From: Parazoarcus communis SWub3 = DSM 12120 | Lineage (GTDB): Bacteria > Pseudomonadota > Gammaproteobacteria > Burkholderiales > Rhodocyclaceae | Direction of reading: 5' to 3' | DNA length: 64,000 nucleotides | NCBI RefSeq assembly: GCF_003226565.1 | Contig: NZ_QKOE01000006.1 | Location: forward strand, 214,127 to 278,126 | Shown: positions 1-8,106 of the stretch, in pieces | Layout: each line of letters starts with the position of its first letter | Position numbering within the stretch: the first letter of the stretch is position 1 | Program-made: the position numbers and the translations under genes | Notes under the pieces: model-generated | Databases searched by the model: none | Told to the model about the DNA's origin: nothing | What the model saw: the letters and a program-made list of their open reading frames with translations, nothing else

Positions 1-317
1 GTTCCGATCCACGACACTTTGGACGCCTCGGTACCCGGTGGGCAGCTGCTCGCTGTCCCGCCACAGCAATTGCACAGGAAACCGTCCTGCGCGCAGTAGC
101 GCCAGTACTCGCAGTCCTGGTCGGTCGGCGCCTTGCCCGACGCCTTCTTGGCCGCTGCGGCACCCGCAGCCTGCGCGGTACGGTCGAAGGGCAGCACAGG
201 CAACACGAAGGCCGAGCCCACCAGCAACTTGCCGATGCCGATCAGCGCACTACGTCGCGACGCGCGCTGTGCCACATTGCGCGTCTTGCGTTCGAAGAAT
301 TCATCCAGCCATTTCAT
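1..317 (-). CDS. aauA: Aralkylamine (TTQ amine) dehydrogenase small subunit, 3' end cut by window edge
   Basis: Periplasmic small subunit that carries the tryptophan tryptophylquinone cofactor and oxidises primary amines to aldehydes. About 105 residues are present. A long twin-arginine leader (RRSALIGIG near residues 21-29) is followed by the cysteine-rich core CEYWRYC (69-75), DGFLCNCCGG (78-87) and SWIG (102-105). Trp103 corresponds to the tryptophan that becomes the quinone in this family. DGFLC, CCGG and SWIGT follow my recollection of the Alcaligenes faecalis aromatic amine dehydrogenase; methylamine dehydrogenases have a different SWVAS pattern. The start at 317 follows AAGGAGAT. The gene lies 25 bp after aauD, last of the visible B-E-D-A order. 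The second cofactor tryptophan is beyond the window. Confidence 0.85.
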   Translation of the reverse strand, partial: MKWLDEFFERKTRNVAQRASRRSALIGIGKLLVGSAFVLPVLPFDRTAQAAGAAAAKKASGKAPTDQDCEYWRYCAQDGFLCNCCGGTASSCPPGTEASKVSWIG

Positions 318-342
318 CTTGAGATCTCCTTGTCGGTCGGAA

Positions 343-945
343 TCAGGCCTTGCCGGGCTGATCGAGATAAGCCTGTACCGAAGCCACGCCCAGCTCCTTG
401 GCAGTGAACAGGCTCTCGAGCTGTTCGCGGGAATTCACCAGCCCCTTGGCGGCAACACGACCATGCTCGTTGATCAACACGGCATAAGGCAGCTTGGCCA
501 CGCGATAGGCGATACCAAGCTCACGCGACAGCACATAGGGAAAGTCCTGCAGGCCAGCCTTGTCATAGAAGGCGAGATGCTCGGGCTGCTCGCCGTCGGA
601 GGTCAGCACCACGCGCAACCAGCCACGCTCGGACTGGTTGGCCGAACGCAGGATGGGCAACAGCTTCTTGCACACCGGGCAGGTCGGCGACAGGAAGAAC
701 AGCAAGGTGCTCTTGTCGCCCGGCAGACCCAGCGACACGCGCTCACGACTGCTGACCAGGTGCGGCAGGTCGAACACCGGCGCGGCCTCGCCGACTTGCG
801 GTCCGGTATCGAGCATCAACGCCCCCATCGGGGCAACCCGCTCGTACAGGACGCCAATCTGACGCGCCAGAGCGAACAGGCCAAGCAGTGCGGCAAGCAC
901 CGCGATCCATAGCAACACATTCGAAATCATCAGGGCTTCGTTCAT
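343..945 (-). CDS. aauD: Amine dehydrogenase maturation protein MauD/AauD, thioredoxin-like
   Basis: Membrane-anchored thioredoxin-fold protein of 200 residues needed in this family for correct disulfide formation or folding of the cysteine-rich small subunit in the periplasm. One N-terminal membrane helix (residues about 7-27) precedes a thioredoxin domain with the redox motif PTCPVC (Cys89 and Cys92). Its start overlaps the end of aauE by 4 bp (ATGA), which points to translational coupling. It sits immediately before aauA, the order known for both mau and aau clusters. Function is by family; the substrate type of the enzyme it serves is inferred from aauA and aauB. Confidence 0.9.
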   Translation of the reverse strand: MNEALMISNVLLWIAVLAALLGLFALARQIGVLYERVAPMGALMLDTGPQVGEAAPVFDLPHLVSSRERVSLGLPGDKSTLLFFLSPTCPVCKKLLPILRSANQSERGWLRVVLTSDGEQPEHLAFYDKAGLQDFPYVLSRELGIAYRVAKLPYAVLINEHGRVAAKGLVNSREQLESLFTAKELGVASVQAYLDQPGKA

Positions 946-1493
946 GATCCGCTCCTCATTTGGGCGAGATGGGGGTGATTGGCGATCAGCTGGTTAGCCG
1001 CCGCATAAAGGGTGAGCAGCATCAAGGTGCCGCCGGCAACGGAGAGGTAGTCGATCCACACCAAGGCGCGCTCGCTACCGAACTGGGCACCGGCAACGAG
1101 CATCCCCAGCAACACCAGATTGCGTGCGACCAGCGCCAATGACAGCCGGGTGTGACCTTCAGCGCCACCACATCCGCAATCGATCTCGGTATGGCCACGG
1201 CTGACGTTGATCGCCACGCCAAGGGTTGCGGCACCGAGCACCAGCAGTCCAAGTGCCAGACCAAGGGAACGGGAGGCATCGAACAGCAGCGCAACGCCCG
1301 CCATTGCCTCCAGCACGGGAAACAGACGGGCAAACAACGGCACCAGGGCCTCGGGCAACAAGCGGTAGAGCTCGACCGAAGCCTCGAACACCGCCAGATC
1401 GCGCAGCTTCTGCCACGCCCCCACAATCAGGATGACCGCCAGTGCGGCGCCACAGGCACGCGCCAGCACCGGGTCGATGACCAGGGCGTCCAT
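942..1493 (-). CDS. aauE: Amine dehydrogenase accessory membrane protein MauE/AauE
   Basis: Integral membrane protein of 183 residues with about four to five hydrophobic helices, DoxX/MauE-like. A DCGCGG motif (Cys106, Cys108) lies in a loop after the third helix, as in MauE. In the family it acts with MauD to export or oxidatively fold the small subunit. The start codon overlaps the aauB stop as TGATG, and its own stop overlaps the aauD start as ATGA, so the B-E-D genes form a tight translational unit. No separate promoter is seen. Confidence 0.88.
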   Translation of the reverse strand: MDALVIDPVLARACGAALAVILIVGAWQKLRDLAVFEASVELYRLLPEALVPLFARLFPVLEAMAGVALLFDASRSLGLALGLLVLGAATLGVAINVSRGHTEIDCGCGGAEGHTRLSLALVARNLVLLGMLVAGAQFGSERALVWIDYLSVAGGTLMLLTLYAAANQLIANHPHLAQMRSGS

Positions 1494-2647
1494 CAGTGCA
1501 GCTCCATCAGCGACGGGGTTTCGCCAACCCCCTCCATGCGCCTGACCAGCTTCAGCGCGGCACTCGCGTCGTAGGCGGCAATTCCCCCCTTGATGCCGTC
1601 ATAGGCAAACAGGCGTGGCTTGTCGCCCTGGCTGACCGCCAGCGCAATGGCATTGCTGCCCGGTGCGCGGGTGACCCGCTTCTGTGTCTTCAGATCGAAG
1701 CCCCAGATTTCCTTCGCCGGAAACTTGTGACTACCGTCCTTGGCCCCATCGTGCATCGCGACGAATACCCGACCACTGGCATTGTGCTGGGCCAGCAACT
1801 GGTAACCCCCGGGGCGCCAGCCAGCCTTGCGTTCCTTGTCGGTCAGCAGCGACCACTTGGGCTCAAAGCTCGCCACCGCGCCACCAAGGTGAGCGGTGTA
1901 CAGATCTCCCCCGTAGGAGACGAAGCGATAGGTGTCACCGTCCTGCTCGCCATGAATGAAGATCGGATCGACGTCGGGGTCGAAGAATTTGGCGCTGCGC
2001 TGCTGATCGACCACCTGCCCCTTGTCGTCCAGGCTCACGGTCAGCATGGTGCCGTCGCCACAGACGGTGGAGAACCGGTTCGATACCGACTGCGCTGGCA
2101 ACAGGATCCAGCACCCCGGAATATCGATCTGCGAGGCAACCGCCCTGGCCTGAAGATCGACCACCGTCACCGAAATCGCCGGGGTGGCATTGAGCACGTA
2201 CAGCCAGCGACCATCGGCCGACGTGCGGATCGTGCCCTTGTAGTGCAGGGCCTGGGCGTGAATCGGCGGGATGATGATCTCACCGGTCTTGGTCAGGGTC
2301 TGGGCGTCGTGGATATCGACCGTGTCCGTACGCTCGCCCGAGGACAGACGCGAGTAGTAGGTGGTGGCAACGTAGATCTGCTTGCGGTCGGGTGACAGCG
2401 TGGCCTGGCCCGCGTAGGCAGTGGAAACCACACCAAGATACTTCATGTTCTCACCGTCGAGCACATGCAGCCGACCATCGACGATGTGGCCGATGGAAAC
2501 ATCGGAAAGGTAAATGCGATAGGGGTTGGGCGGAGCAAGCTGCTCCACGGTAACGATTTCGACTGGCAGCTCGGCGTGTGCAGTTGCCCCACCCAGGGCA
2601 ATCAGCAGCGCAGCCACACAGTTTTTCAGGGCGCGATGTCGAACCAC
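1493..2647 (-). CDS. aauB: Aralkylamine dehydrogenase large subunit
   Basis: Periplasmic large subunit of the TTQ amine dehydrogenase, about 384 residues, expected seven-bladed beta-propeller. I chose the GTG at 2647 because a strong AAGGAGG lies 6 bases before it; this gives a signal peptide with likely cleavage after AHA (residue 25). Segments such as DPIFIH, WRPGGYQL and HKFPAKEIW match the aromatic amine dehydrogenase large subunit as I remember it, better than MauB of methylotrophs. No mauF-like gene lies upstream, unlike many mau clusters. A perfect FNR-type box is about 120 bases upstream of the start, and an AraC regulator is divergent. Confidence 0.85.
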   Translation of the reverse strand: MVRHRALKNCVAALLIALGGATAHAELPVEIVTVEQLAPPNPYRIYLSDVSIGHIVDGRLHVLDGENMKYLGVVSTAYAGQATLSPDRKQIYVATTYYSRLSSGERTDTVDIHDAQTLTKTGEIIIPPIHAQALHYKGTIRTSADGRWLYVLNATPAISVTVVDLQARAVASQIDIPGCWILLPAQSVSNRFSTVCGDGTMLTVSLDDKGQVVDQQRSAKFFDPDVDPIFIHGEQDGDTYRFVSYGGDLYTAHLGGAVASFEPKWSLLTDKERKAGWRPGGYQLLAQHNASGRVFVAMHDGAKDGSHKFPAKEIWGFDLKTQKRVTRAPGSNAIALAVSQGDKPRLFAYDGIKGGIAAYDASAALKLVRRMEGVGETPSLMELH

Positions 2648-3244
2648 GACTGACCTCCTTGTATCCCCGGCCGCAGCCGCCACCGGCAGGACCGGGGGCG
2701 ATGGGTGGGATGTTCCTGTTATGACCCCCGCTCTCGTGCCCGGGGGATGCGCGCTCGTCGTCTGTGGAATTGATCCAGATCAAACGACGGGGTGAGCGGA
2801 TTCTGGGATGGAGGCGCAATCGGGCGTTATCCGAAATCGGCAAGCCGCGGACTCGATTAAAACGTTCGCAGAACGCGCCTCAACCATTGCCGCAACGCAC
2901 CATTGCGGCGCACGCCTCTCCCAAGGCGCCCCCCCTAAAAAAACAGTTGGCACCACCAGAGGTTTGGTATTAGTCTGAAAAGAAAGGGATAAACCCAAAA
3001 CGACAAGAATCCATTTCCGATCGGGAGACAGACGGAAAATGAAAGGTCCACTGCACGCGGCAGCAATGCACGCGGCGTATGCCGTACACCTGGCCAAACA
3101 GCCATGCTGCCGCAACAGCGGCAATTCCCCTGCTGGCGCCCACGCCTACGCACCTGCCGCACCCCCACCGAACATTCACTGGGCATGCTGGCATGCGCAA
3201 TGCTTCACTCTTCCGGAAACCTCTCTTTCCGGAGCATCGCCAAC
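2648..3244. promoter_or_regulatory. Divergent regulatory region between aauB and the AraC regulator
   Basis: A 597-base stretch with no convincing gene. It holds the aauB ribosome binding site (AAGGAGG at 2654-2660), an FNR-type box at 2770-2783, and an AT-richer part around 2930-3060 that could hold the promoter of the regulator. No -35/-10 pair is clear enough to call. The length would allow AraC-type operators, but I could not identify repeated half-sites. Confidence 0.55.
2770..2783. promoter_or_regulatory. FNR/ANR/DNR-type binding site
   Basis: TTGATCCAGATCAA matches the consensus TTGAT-N4-ATCAA exactly. It lies about 120 bases before the aauB start codon, within reach of a promoter. 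It suggests oxygen- or nitric-oxide-responsive control of amine oxidation. Orientation of effect (activation or repression) cannot be read from the sequence. Confidence 0.6.
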
Positions 3245-4237
3245 ATGACCGCCTTTACCTCTTCAGATGAGGACCAGGCATTCAGCGCCAGCTGGCGCAC
3301 CACTCATGACGCCGACGACCATGCGTCCTGCCTGCAGCACTGGAAGCAGCGCTACGACCAACTCACCGCAGGCCTGTTCTCGGGAAACTTCGAGGAGTTC
3401 TGGTTCGACAACCTGCAGGTATTCCGTGAGCGCACCAATCAGTCAGTGCATGAGGCAGGGCAATCCTGGGAAGGATCCCGCACCTTTGGTGTGCCGGTCG
3501 AGATCGATGGCAAGGGCTGGTACTGCGGCCAGATTCTCGACCTGAACTCGATCATCACGCTCAAAGGTGGCGAGGAAATGGACTTCCGTACCCCCAAGGT
3601 GCAGGAGATCCTCGCTGTCACCACCGATGCGGCGGCACTCAACGACTACGCACTGCAGGTGGAACATCGCGACATCGAGGCCGAACTGGCCGGCAAGCGG
3701 GTACTGCCCGCCTCTGCCGAACAGGCTGCCACCCTGCGCGATTTTCTCGGTACGGTAATGGCCAGCCTGCGGGCCACGCCGGAAATGCTGCGCCACGCTG
3801 CAATGCGCAAGGCGCTGGAGCAGGCCATCTACGGCAGCCTGATCGCCTCGATCAACCCGGATACCGAACATCGTCCGACCCCATCCGGCCACGCCCGCCG
3901 TCTGGTAGTGGAACGCGCACGCGAGTACATGAATGCGCATATCGAGGAGCCCATCACCGTGGCGGACCTGTGCGCAGAGTTACGCGTCTCACGCCGGACG
4001 CTACAGTACAGCTTCCAGGATGTGCTCAACCTGAATCCGGTCAGCTTCCTGCGGGCACTGCGTCTGAACGGTGTGCGGCGCGACCTCAAGCGCGCGGCCG
4101 ATCACTCGGCCTCGGTTGCGGACATTGCTGCCCGCTGGGGCTTCTGGCACCTGTCCCACTTTGCCGCGGACTACAAATCCATGTTCGGCGAGCTCCCCTC
4201 GGAAACCCTGCGCAATGCAGGCCACCGGATCGACTAG
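3245..4237 (+). CDS. AraC-family transcriptional regulator, EutR-like
   Basis: Regulator of about 330 residues. The N-terminal region has HWKQRYDQL, GNFEE and DNLQVFRE, and the C-terminal AraC helix-turn-helix pair contains REYMNAHIEEPITVADLC and LRVSRRTLQYSF, followed by WGFWHLSHFAADYKSMFGE. The pattern closely follows my memory of the ethanolamine regulator EutR. The ATG at 3245 is preferred over upstream in-frame starts because the EutR-like part begins just after it and GGAG lies about 10 bases before. It is divergent from the amine dehydrogenase genes, so it probably senses an amine or its aldehyde and activates aauBEDA. The inducer is not known. Confidence 0.82.
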   Translation: MTAFTSSDEDQAFSASWRTTHDADDHASCLQHWKQRYDQLTAGLFSGNFEEFWFDNLQVFRERTNQSVHEAGQSWEGSRTFGVPVEIDGKGWYCGQILDLNSIITLKGGEEMDFRTPKVQEILAVTTDAAALNDYALQVEHRDIEAELAGKRVLPASAEQAATLRDFLGTVMASLRATPEMLRHAAMRKALEQAIYGSLIASINPDTEHRPTPSGHARRLVVERAREYMNAHIEEPITVADLCAELRVSRRTLQYSFQDVLNLNPVSFLRALRLNGVRRDLKRAADHSASVADIAARWGFWHLSHFAADYKSMFGELPSETLRNAGHRID

Positions 4238-4279
4238 CCTCAGACTCGACGCACTAGCTTGGTTCATGCACCGCACCAT

Positions 4280-4306
4280 ACGCCCCTGATCGGGGCGTTG
4301 TTGTTT
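4280..4306 (+). terminator. Rho-independent terminator after the AraC gene
   Basis: Stem ACGCCCC (4280-4286) and GGGGCGT (4292-4298) with a 5-base loop, followed by TGTTGTTT. It ends the regulator transcript and separates it from the next GntR gene. Confidence 0.65.
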
Positions 4307-4400
4307 CCGGATACGCGCCTGCAGCCCGTCACCTCCACACAGATCCGGGCGATATAGCCCATTTTGGCAAACCCGGCGAGCTGGCACGACACCTGCTAAC

Positions 4401-4433
4401 AGTGTTCTGACTGGTCTGACCAGTCAGAACACT
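4401..4433. promoter_or_regulatory. Perfect 33-bp palindromic GntR (FadR-type) operator
   Basis: Arms AGTGTTCTGACTGGT (4401-4415) and ACCAGTCAGAACACT (4419-4433) are exact reverse complements around CTG. The centre CTGGTCTGACCAG is the typical TGGTNNGACCA core bound by FadR/VanR-type GntR proteins. It ends 17 bases before the GntR start codon, so autoregulation of that gene and the downstream transporter is likely. Confidence 0.85.
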
Positions 4434-4450
4434 ACCCACCAGGACGCGTC

Positions 4451-5128
4451 ATGCCCAGCATCGCCAACATTGCCGCCCAGGCCCTGCAACGCCGAATCAC
4501 CCAGGGGGAGTTTCCCGCCGGCTCGGCCCTGCCTTCGCAGCGCGAGTTGTCCGAACAACTGTCGATCAGCCGAGCCTCGCTGCGCGAAGCGATCTCGACG
4601 CTGGAGGCCTTGGGCATGGTTCGCTCGCAACCGGGCAAGGGCGTGTTCGTGACCGCCGGTCAGCGCCCCGACCCTGCACGCCCCCTGCGCGGCACAGCGG
4701 CGATGAGCCCACAGGCCCTGATCGAGTTCCGCGCCGTCCTCGAACCCGCCTGGGCCGCGCTGGCCGCGCTGCGTATCGACGATGACGGCCGCCAGCGCCT
4801 GGAGGCCATCCAGCACGGCATGGAGGCCGCGCTCAAACACTGCGACCTGGTGATGGCGGCCGACTGGGACCTGCAGTTTCACCTGCTGATCGCAGAACTC
4901 TCCGACAACCCCGGCCTGATGAGCATCGCCAGCCAGTTCAGCGAGCAGATCGGCCACAGCCTGCGCCTGCCTTTTTCCAATCCGGCCGGCATCTGGGAAC
5001 CGGCCGACGAGCACCGTCTGATCATCGACGCCATTGTCTCCGGTGACGCCTCATCGGCAAACCGGGCCATGCGTTCCCATTTGGCCGCCGCGGCGAACCG
5101 CGTCGGCATCGATTTTCCTCCCCTCTGA
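4451..5128 (+). CDS. GntR-family transcriptional regulator, FCD domain
   Basis: 225 residues. An N-terminal winged helix-turn-helix (residues about 5-70, with LPSQRELSEQLSISRASLREAI) is followed by an all-helical FCD ligand domain (about 85-215) with the His/Asp metal-ligand pattern of this group (FHLLIAE, DEHRLIIDAI). It lies 22 bases ahead of the substrate-binding protein of an amino acid importer and just downstream of its own operator. It probably controls uptake of the importer substrate, which itself or as a catabolite may be the ligand. The ligand is not identifiable. Confidence 0.88.
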   Translation: MPSIANIAAQALQRRITQGEFPAGSALPSQRELSEQLSISRASLREAISTLEALGMVRSQPGKGVFVTAGQRPDPARPLRGTAAMSPQALIEFRAVLEPAWAALAALRIDDDGRQRLEAIQHGMEAALKHCDLVMAADWDLQFHLLIAELSDNPGLMSIASQFSEQIGHSLRLPFSNPAGIWEPADEHRLIIDAIVSGDASSANRAMRSHLAAAANRVGIDFPPL

Positions 5129-5150
5129 CCTCACCTTGCAGGAGCTTCAA

Positions 5151-5957
5151 ATGACCATGACCCGCCGCCCCTTCCTCCGCAGCCTGTGTGGCCTTGTTGC
5201 CGGCGTTGCCGTCGCTGGCGTGATCGGCAGTACCGATGCCCACGCCGATGTCCTGGCAAACGTCCAGAAGACCGGCACCCTGCGCGTCGCCGTGCCGCAG
5301 GACTTCCCGCCGTTCGGCAGCGTCGGCACCGACCTGAAGCCCCGTGGCTACGATATCGACATGGCCAACCTGATCGGCAAGGAGTTGGGGGTGAAGGTCG
5401 AGCTGATCCCGGTCACCAGCACCAACCGCATTCCCTATCTCACGACCGGCAAGGCCGACCTGGTGATCTCCAGCCTGGGCAAGAACCCCGACCGTGAAAA
5501 GGTGATCGACTTCTCCGACGCCTATGCGCCCTTCTTCAATGGCGTGTTCGGGCCGGAGGACGTCGCCCTGTCCAAGGTCGAGGAACTCGACGGCAAGACC
5601 GTTGGCGTGACCCGCGGCTCGGTGGAAGATCTCGAGCTGACCAAAATCGCCTCGCCCAAGGTCACCATCAAGCGCTTTGAGGACAACAACGCCACCATCT
5701 CCGCCTACCTGACCGGCCAGGTGCAGTTCGTCGCCACCGGCAACGTCGTTGCAGCTGCAGTCAACGACATGACCAAGCTGCGCCGCCTCGGTGCCAAGTT
5801 CCTGATCAAGAACTCGCCCTGCTACGTCGGCTATGCCAAGGGTGAGGCCGCACTGGGCGCCAAGCTGAACGCCATCATCGCCAAGGCCAAGCAGGACGGC
5901 AGCCTCGACGCCATTGCCCAGCGCTGGCTCAACGCGCCGCTGCCGAAGGATCTGTAA
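5151..5957 (+). CDS. Polar amino acid ABC importer, periplasmic binding protein
   Basis: Solute-binding protein family 3, 268 residues. A leader with a twin-arginine-like start (TRRPFLRSL) ends after AHA near residue 32. The family core follows: GTLRVAVPQDFPPFG, GYDIDMANLIGKELGVKVELIPV, GKADLVISSLGKNPDREKVIDFSDAY. The ATG at 5151 is preceded by AGGAGCTT. It delivers substrate to the two permeases and ATPase encoded next. The consensus does not allow the amino acid to be named. Confidence 0.9.
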   Translation: MTMTRRPFLRSLCGLVAGVAVAGVIGSTDAHADVLANVQKTGTLRVAVPQDFPPFGSVGTDLKPRGYDIDMANLIGKELGVKVELIPVTSTNRIPYLTTGKADLVISSLGKNPDREKVIDFSDAYAPFFNGVFGPEDVALSKVEELDGKTVGVTRGSVEDLELTKIASPKVTIKRFEDNNATISAYLTGQVQFVATGNVVAAAVNDMTKLRRLGAKFLIKNSPCYVGYAKGEAALGAKLNAIIAKAKQDGSLDAIAQRWLNAPLPKDL

Positions 5958-6044
5958 GCCACCCGGCGCGGACTCGGGTCGATCGGTACCCGAGATCCGC
6001 GCACGAGCTTAGATCGCACTTCGCTTCGACTCCACGGAGGCTCC

Positions 6045-6713
6045 ATGGCCTATCAGTTCGATTTCGCTCCGGTGTTCGAGCACACCAACCTGCTGCTGTC
6101 TGGCGCCGGCTTCACCCTGGCACTGACGGCGGTAGGTGCGGTGCTCGGCATTGGTCTGGGCATTGTCGGCGCGATCTGTCGCGCCTGGCGAATCCGCCCC
6201 TTTGACAGCGTGTTCGGGGTGTATGTAGAGATCATCCGCAACACCCCCTTCCTGGTTCAATTGTTCTTCATCTTCTTCGGCCTGCCGGCACTGGGCATCA
6301 AGATGACCGAGTGGCAGGCTGCGGTGCTGGCCATGGTGATCAATCTCGGCGCCTACTCGACCGAGATCATCCGCGCCGGCATCCAGGCAACCCCGCGCGG
6401 CCAGCTGGAAGCCGCCGCCTCACTGGCGCTGAGCCGCTTCCAGATCTTCCGCCATGTGGTGCTGCGCCCGGCACTGGCCAAGGTGTGGCCAGCACTGACC
6501 AGCCAGGTGATCATCGTCATGCTGGGCTCGGCGGTGTGCTCGCAAATCGCCACCGAAGAGCTGACCTTTGCCGCCAACTTCATCCAGTCGCGCAATTTCC
6601 GCGCTTTTGAAACCTACTTCGTCACCACGGCGTTGTACTTCGTCATGGCCTTGCTGATCCGCCAGTTGCTGATGCAGATCGGCCAGCGTTACGTGGTCGG
6701 GAGGGCCGGCTGA
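6045..6713 (+). CDS. Amino acid ABC importer permease 1 (HisM/GlnP type)
   Basis: 222 residues with about five membrane helices. The EAA loop (GQLEAAASLALSRFQIFRHVVL, central part around residues 122-143) couples to the ATPase. FVEIIRN-type motif VEIIRNTPFLVQLFF is typical of His/Glu/Gln permeases. An 87-base gap separates it from the binding protein; its stop overlaps the next start as TGATG. Confidence 0.9.
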   Translation: MAYQFDFAPVFEHTNLLLSGAGFTLALTAVGAVLGIGLGIVGAICRAWRIRPFDSVFGVYVEIIRNTPFLVQLFFIFFGLPALGIKMTEWQAAVLAMVINLGAYSTEIIRAGIQATPRGQLEAAASLALSRFQIFRHVVLRPALAKVWPALTSQVIIVMLGSAVCSQIATEELTFAANFIQSRNFRAFETYFVTTALYFVMALLIRQLLMQIGQRYVVGRAG

Positions 6714-7366
6714 TGTTCGTCCAGTTCTCCACCTGGGACATCGTCCGCAACCTGCTCGAGGGCGGCAAGTGGACGCTGGCCTTGTCGCTGATCGCCTTCA
6801 TCCTCGGCGGTGGCGTCGGCCTTGCCATCCTGTTTGCGCGCATTGCCCGCAACCGGCTGCTGCAGGCTTTCGCCAAGACCTATATCGAGGTCTTTCAAGG
6901 GACGCCGCTGCTGATGCAGCTATTCATCGTGTTCTTCGGGCTGTCACTGGTCGGCGTGGATGTGTCGCCCTGGCTGGCGGCAGCACTCGGCCTGACACTG
7001 TTCACCAGTGCCTATCTAGCCGAGATCTGGCGCGGCTGTGTCGAAGCAGTGCCCAAAGGCCAATGGGAGGCGTCGTCCAGCCTTGCCTTGTCCTATGCAC
7101 AGCAGATGCGTCACGTGATCCTGCCGCAAGCCCTGCGTATCGCCGTCGCCCCCACGGTAGGCTTCTCGGTGCAGGTGGTCAAGGGCACCGCGGTGACTTC
7201 GATCATCGGCTTCGCCGAGCTGACCAAGACCGGCTCGATGCTGGCGAATGCGACCTTTCAGCCTTTCCTGGTATTCGGCCTGGTTGCGGCCGGCTACTTC
7301 GCCCTGTGTTATCCCCTTTCGCTATATGCGAAAAGTCTGGAGAGAAAATTCCATGTCGCTCGTTAA
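6713..7366 (+). CDS. Amino acid ABC importer permease 2
   Basis: 217 residues, paralogous to the preceding permease, with the motif YIEVFQGTPLLMQLF and the coupling EAA loop GQWEASSSLALSYAQQMRHV. The two permeases probably form a heterodimer in the inner membrane. Start overlaps the upstream stop by one base; the end overlaps the ATPase gene by 14 bases, so all three are translated as a unit. Confidence 0.9.
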   Translation: MFVQFSTWDIVRNLLEGGKWTLALSLIAFILGGGVGLAILFARIARNRLLQAFAKTYIEVFQGTPLLMQLFIVFFGLSLVGVDVSPWLAAALGLTLFTSAYLAEIWRGCVEAVPKGQWEASSSLALSYAQQMRHVILPQALRIAVAPTVGFSVQVVKGTAVTSIIGFAELTKTGSMLANATFQPFLVFGLVAAGYFALCYPLSLYAKSLERKFHVAR

Positions 7367-8090
7367 GATTGCCGGCCTGCACAAGCACTTCGGCAGCAAC
7401 CACGTCCTCAAGGGCATCGACCTCGACGTCGCACAGGGCGATGTGGTCGCACTCATCGGCCGTAGCGGCTCGGGCAAGAGCACGCTGCTGCGCACCATCA
7501 ATGGTCTGGAAACCATCGACAAGGGCGAACTGAGGGTGGACGGTACGGCCTTGCATGACGGCAAGGGCGACCTGCGCGCGCTGCGCCAGAAGGTCGGCAT
7601 GGTGTTCCAGCAGTTCAACCTGTTTCCGCACCTGACAGCGGGCCAGAACGTGATGCTGGCCCCCACCGTGGTCAAGGGCATGAGCAAGCGTGACGCCGAG
7701 GACATTGCCAAGGAAATGTTGCTCAAGGTCGGCCTGGCGGAAAAGTTCGACAGTTTTCCCGACCAGCTGTCCGGCGGGCAACAGCAACGGGTCGCCATTG
7801 CGCGCGCGCTGGCCATGCAGCCCAAGGTGCTGCTATGTGACGAGATCACCTCGGCGCTCGACCCCGAACTGGTCAATGAAGTACTGGCTGTGGTGCGCCA
7901 ACTGGCCACCGAGGGCATGACGCTGATCATGGTGACACATGAGATGCGCTTTGCCCGCGATGTGGGCAACAAGTTGATCTTCATGCACCACGGCCGCATC
8001 CACGAAAGCGGTGATCCACGAACCGTATTCGCGAACCCGCAGACACCGGAGCTGGCCAACTTTGTCGGTTCGGTGACCGTGGCAGCCTGA
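7353..8090 (+). CDS. Amino acid ABC importer ATPase (GlnQ/HisP type)
   Basis: 245 residues. Walker A GRSGSGKST near residue 36, Q-loop VFQQFNLFPHLT, signature LSGGQQQR, Walker B LLCDEITSALD (an Ile where most relatives have Pro), and the H-loop VTHEM are all present. The ATG at 7353 with GAGAGAA upstream lies within the end of the second permease. It energises the importer encoded from 5151. Confidence 0.92.
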   Translation: MSLVKIAGLHKHFGSNHVLKGIDLDVAQGDVVALIGRSGSGKSTLLRTINGLETIDKGELRVDGTALHDGKGDLRALRQKVGMVFQQFNLFPHLTAGQNVMLAPTVVKGMSKRDAEDIAKEMLLKVGLAEKFDSFPDQLSGGQQQRVAIARALAMQPKVLLCDEITSALDPELVNEVLAVVRQLATEGMTLIMVTHEMRFARDVGNKLIFMHHGRIHESGDPRTVFANPQTPELANFVGSVTVAA

Positions 8091-8106
8091 ACCAGGCGAT
8101 CCCTGG

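Noticed and set aside
1..2647. Naming the genes mauBEDA (methylamine dehydrogenase)
   Set aside because: Small-subunit motifs and large-subunit segments look more like aromatic amine dehydrogenase; the family assignment is safe but the substrate is not certain.
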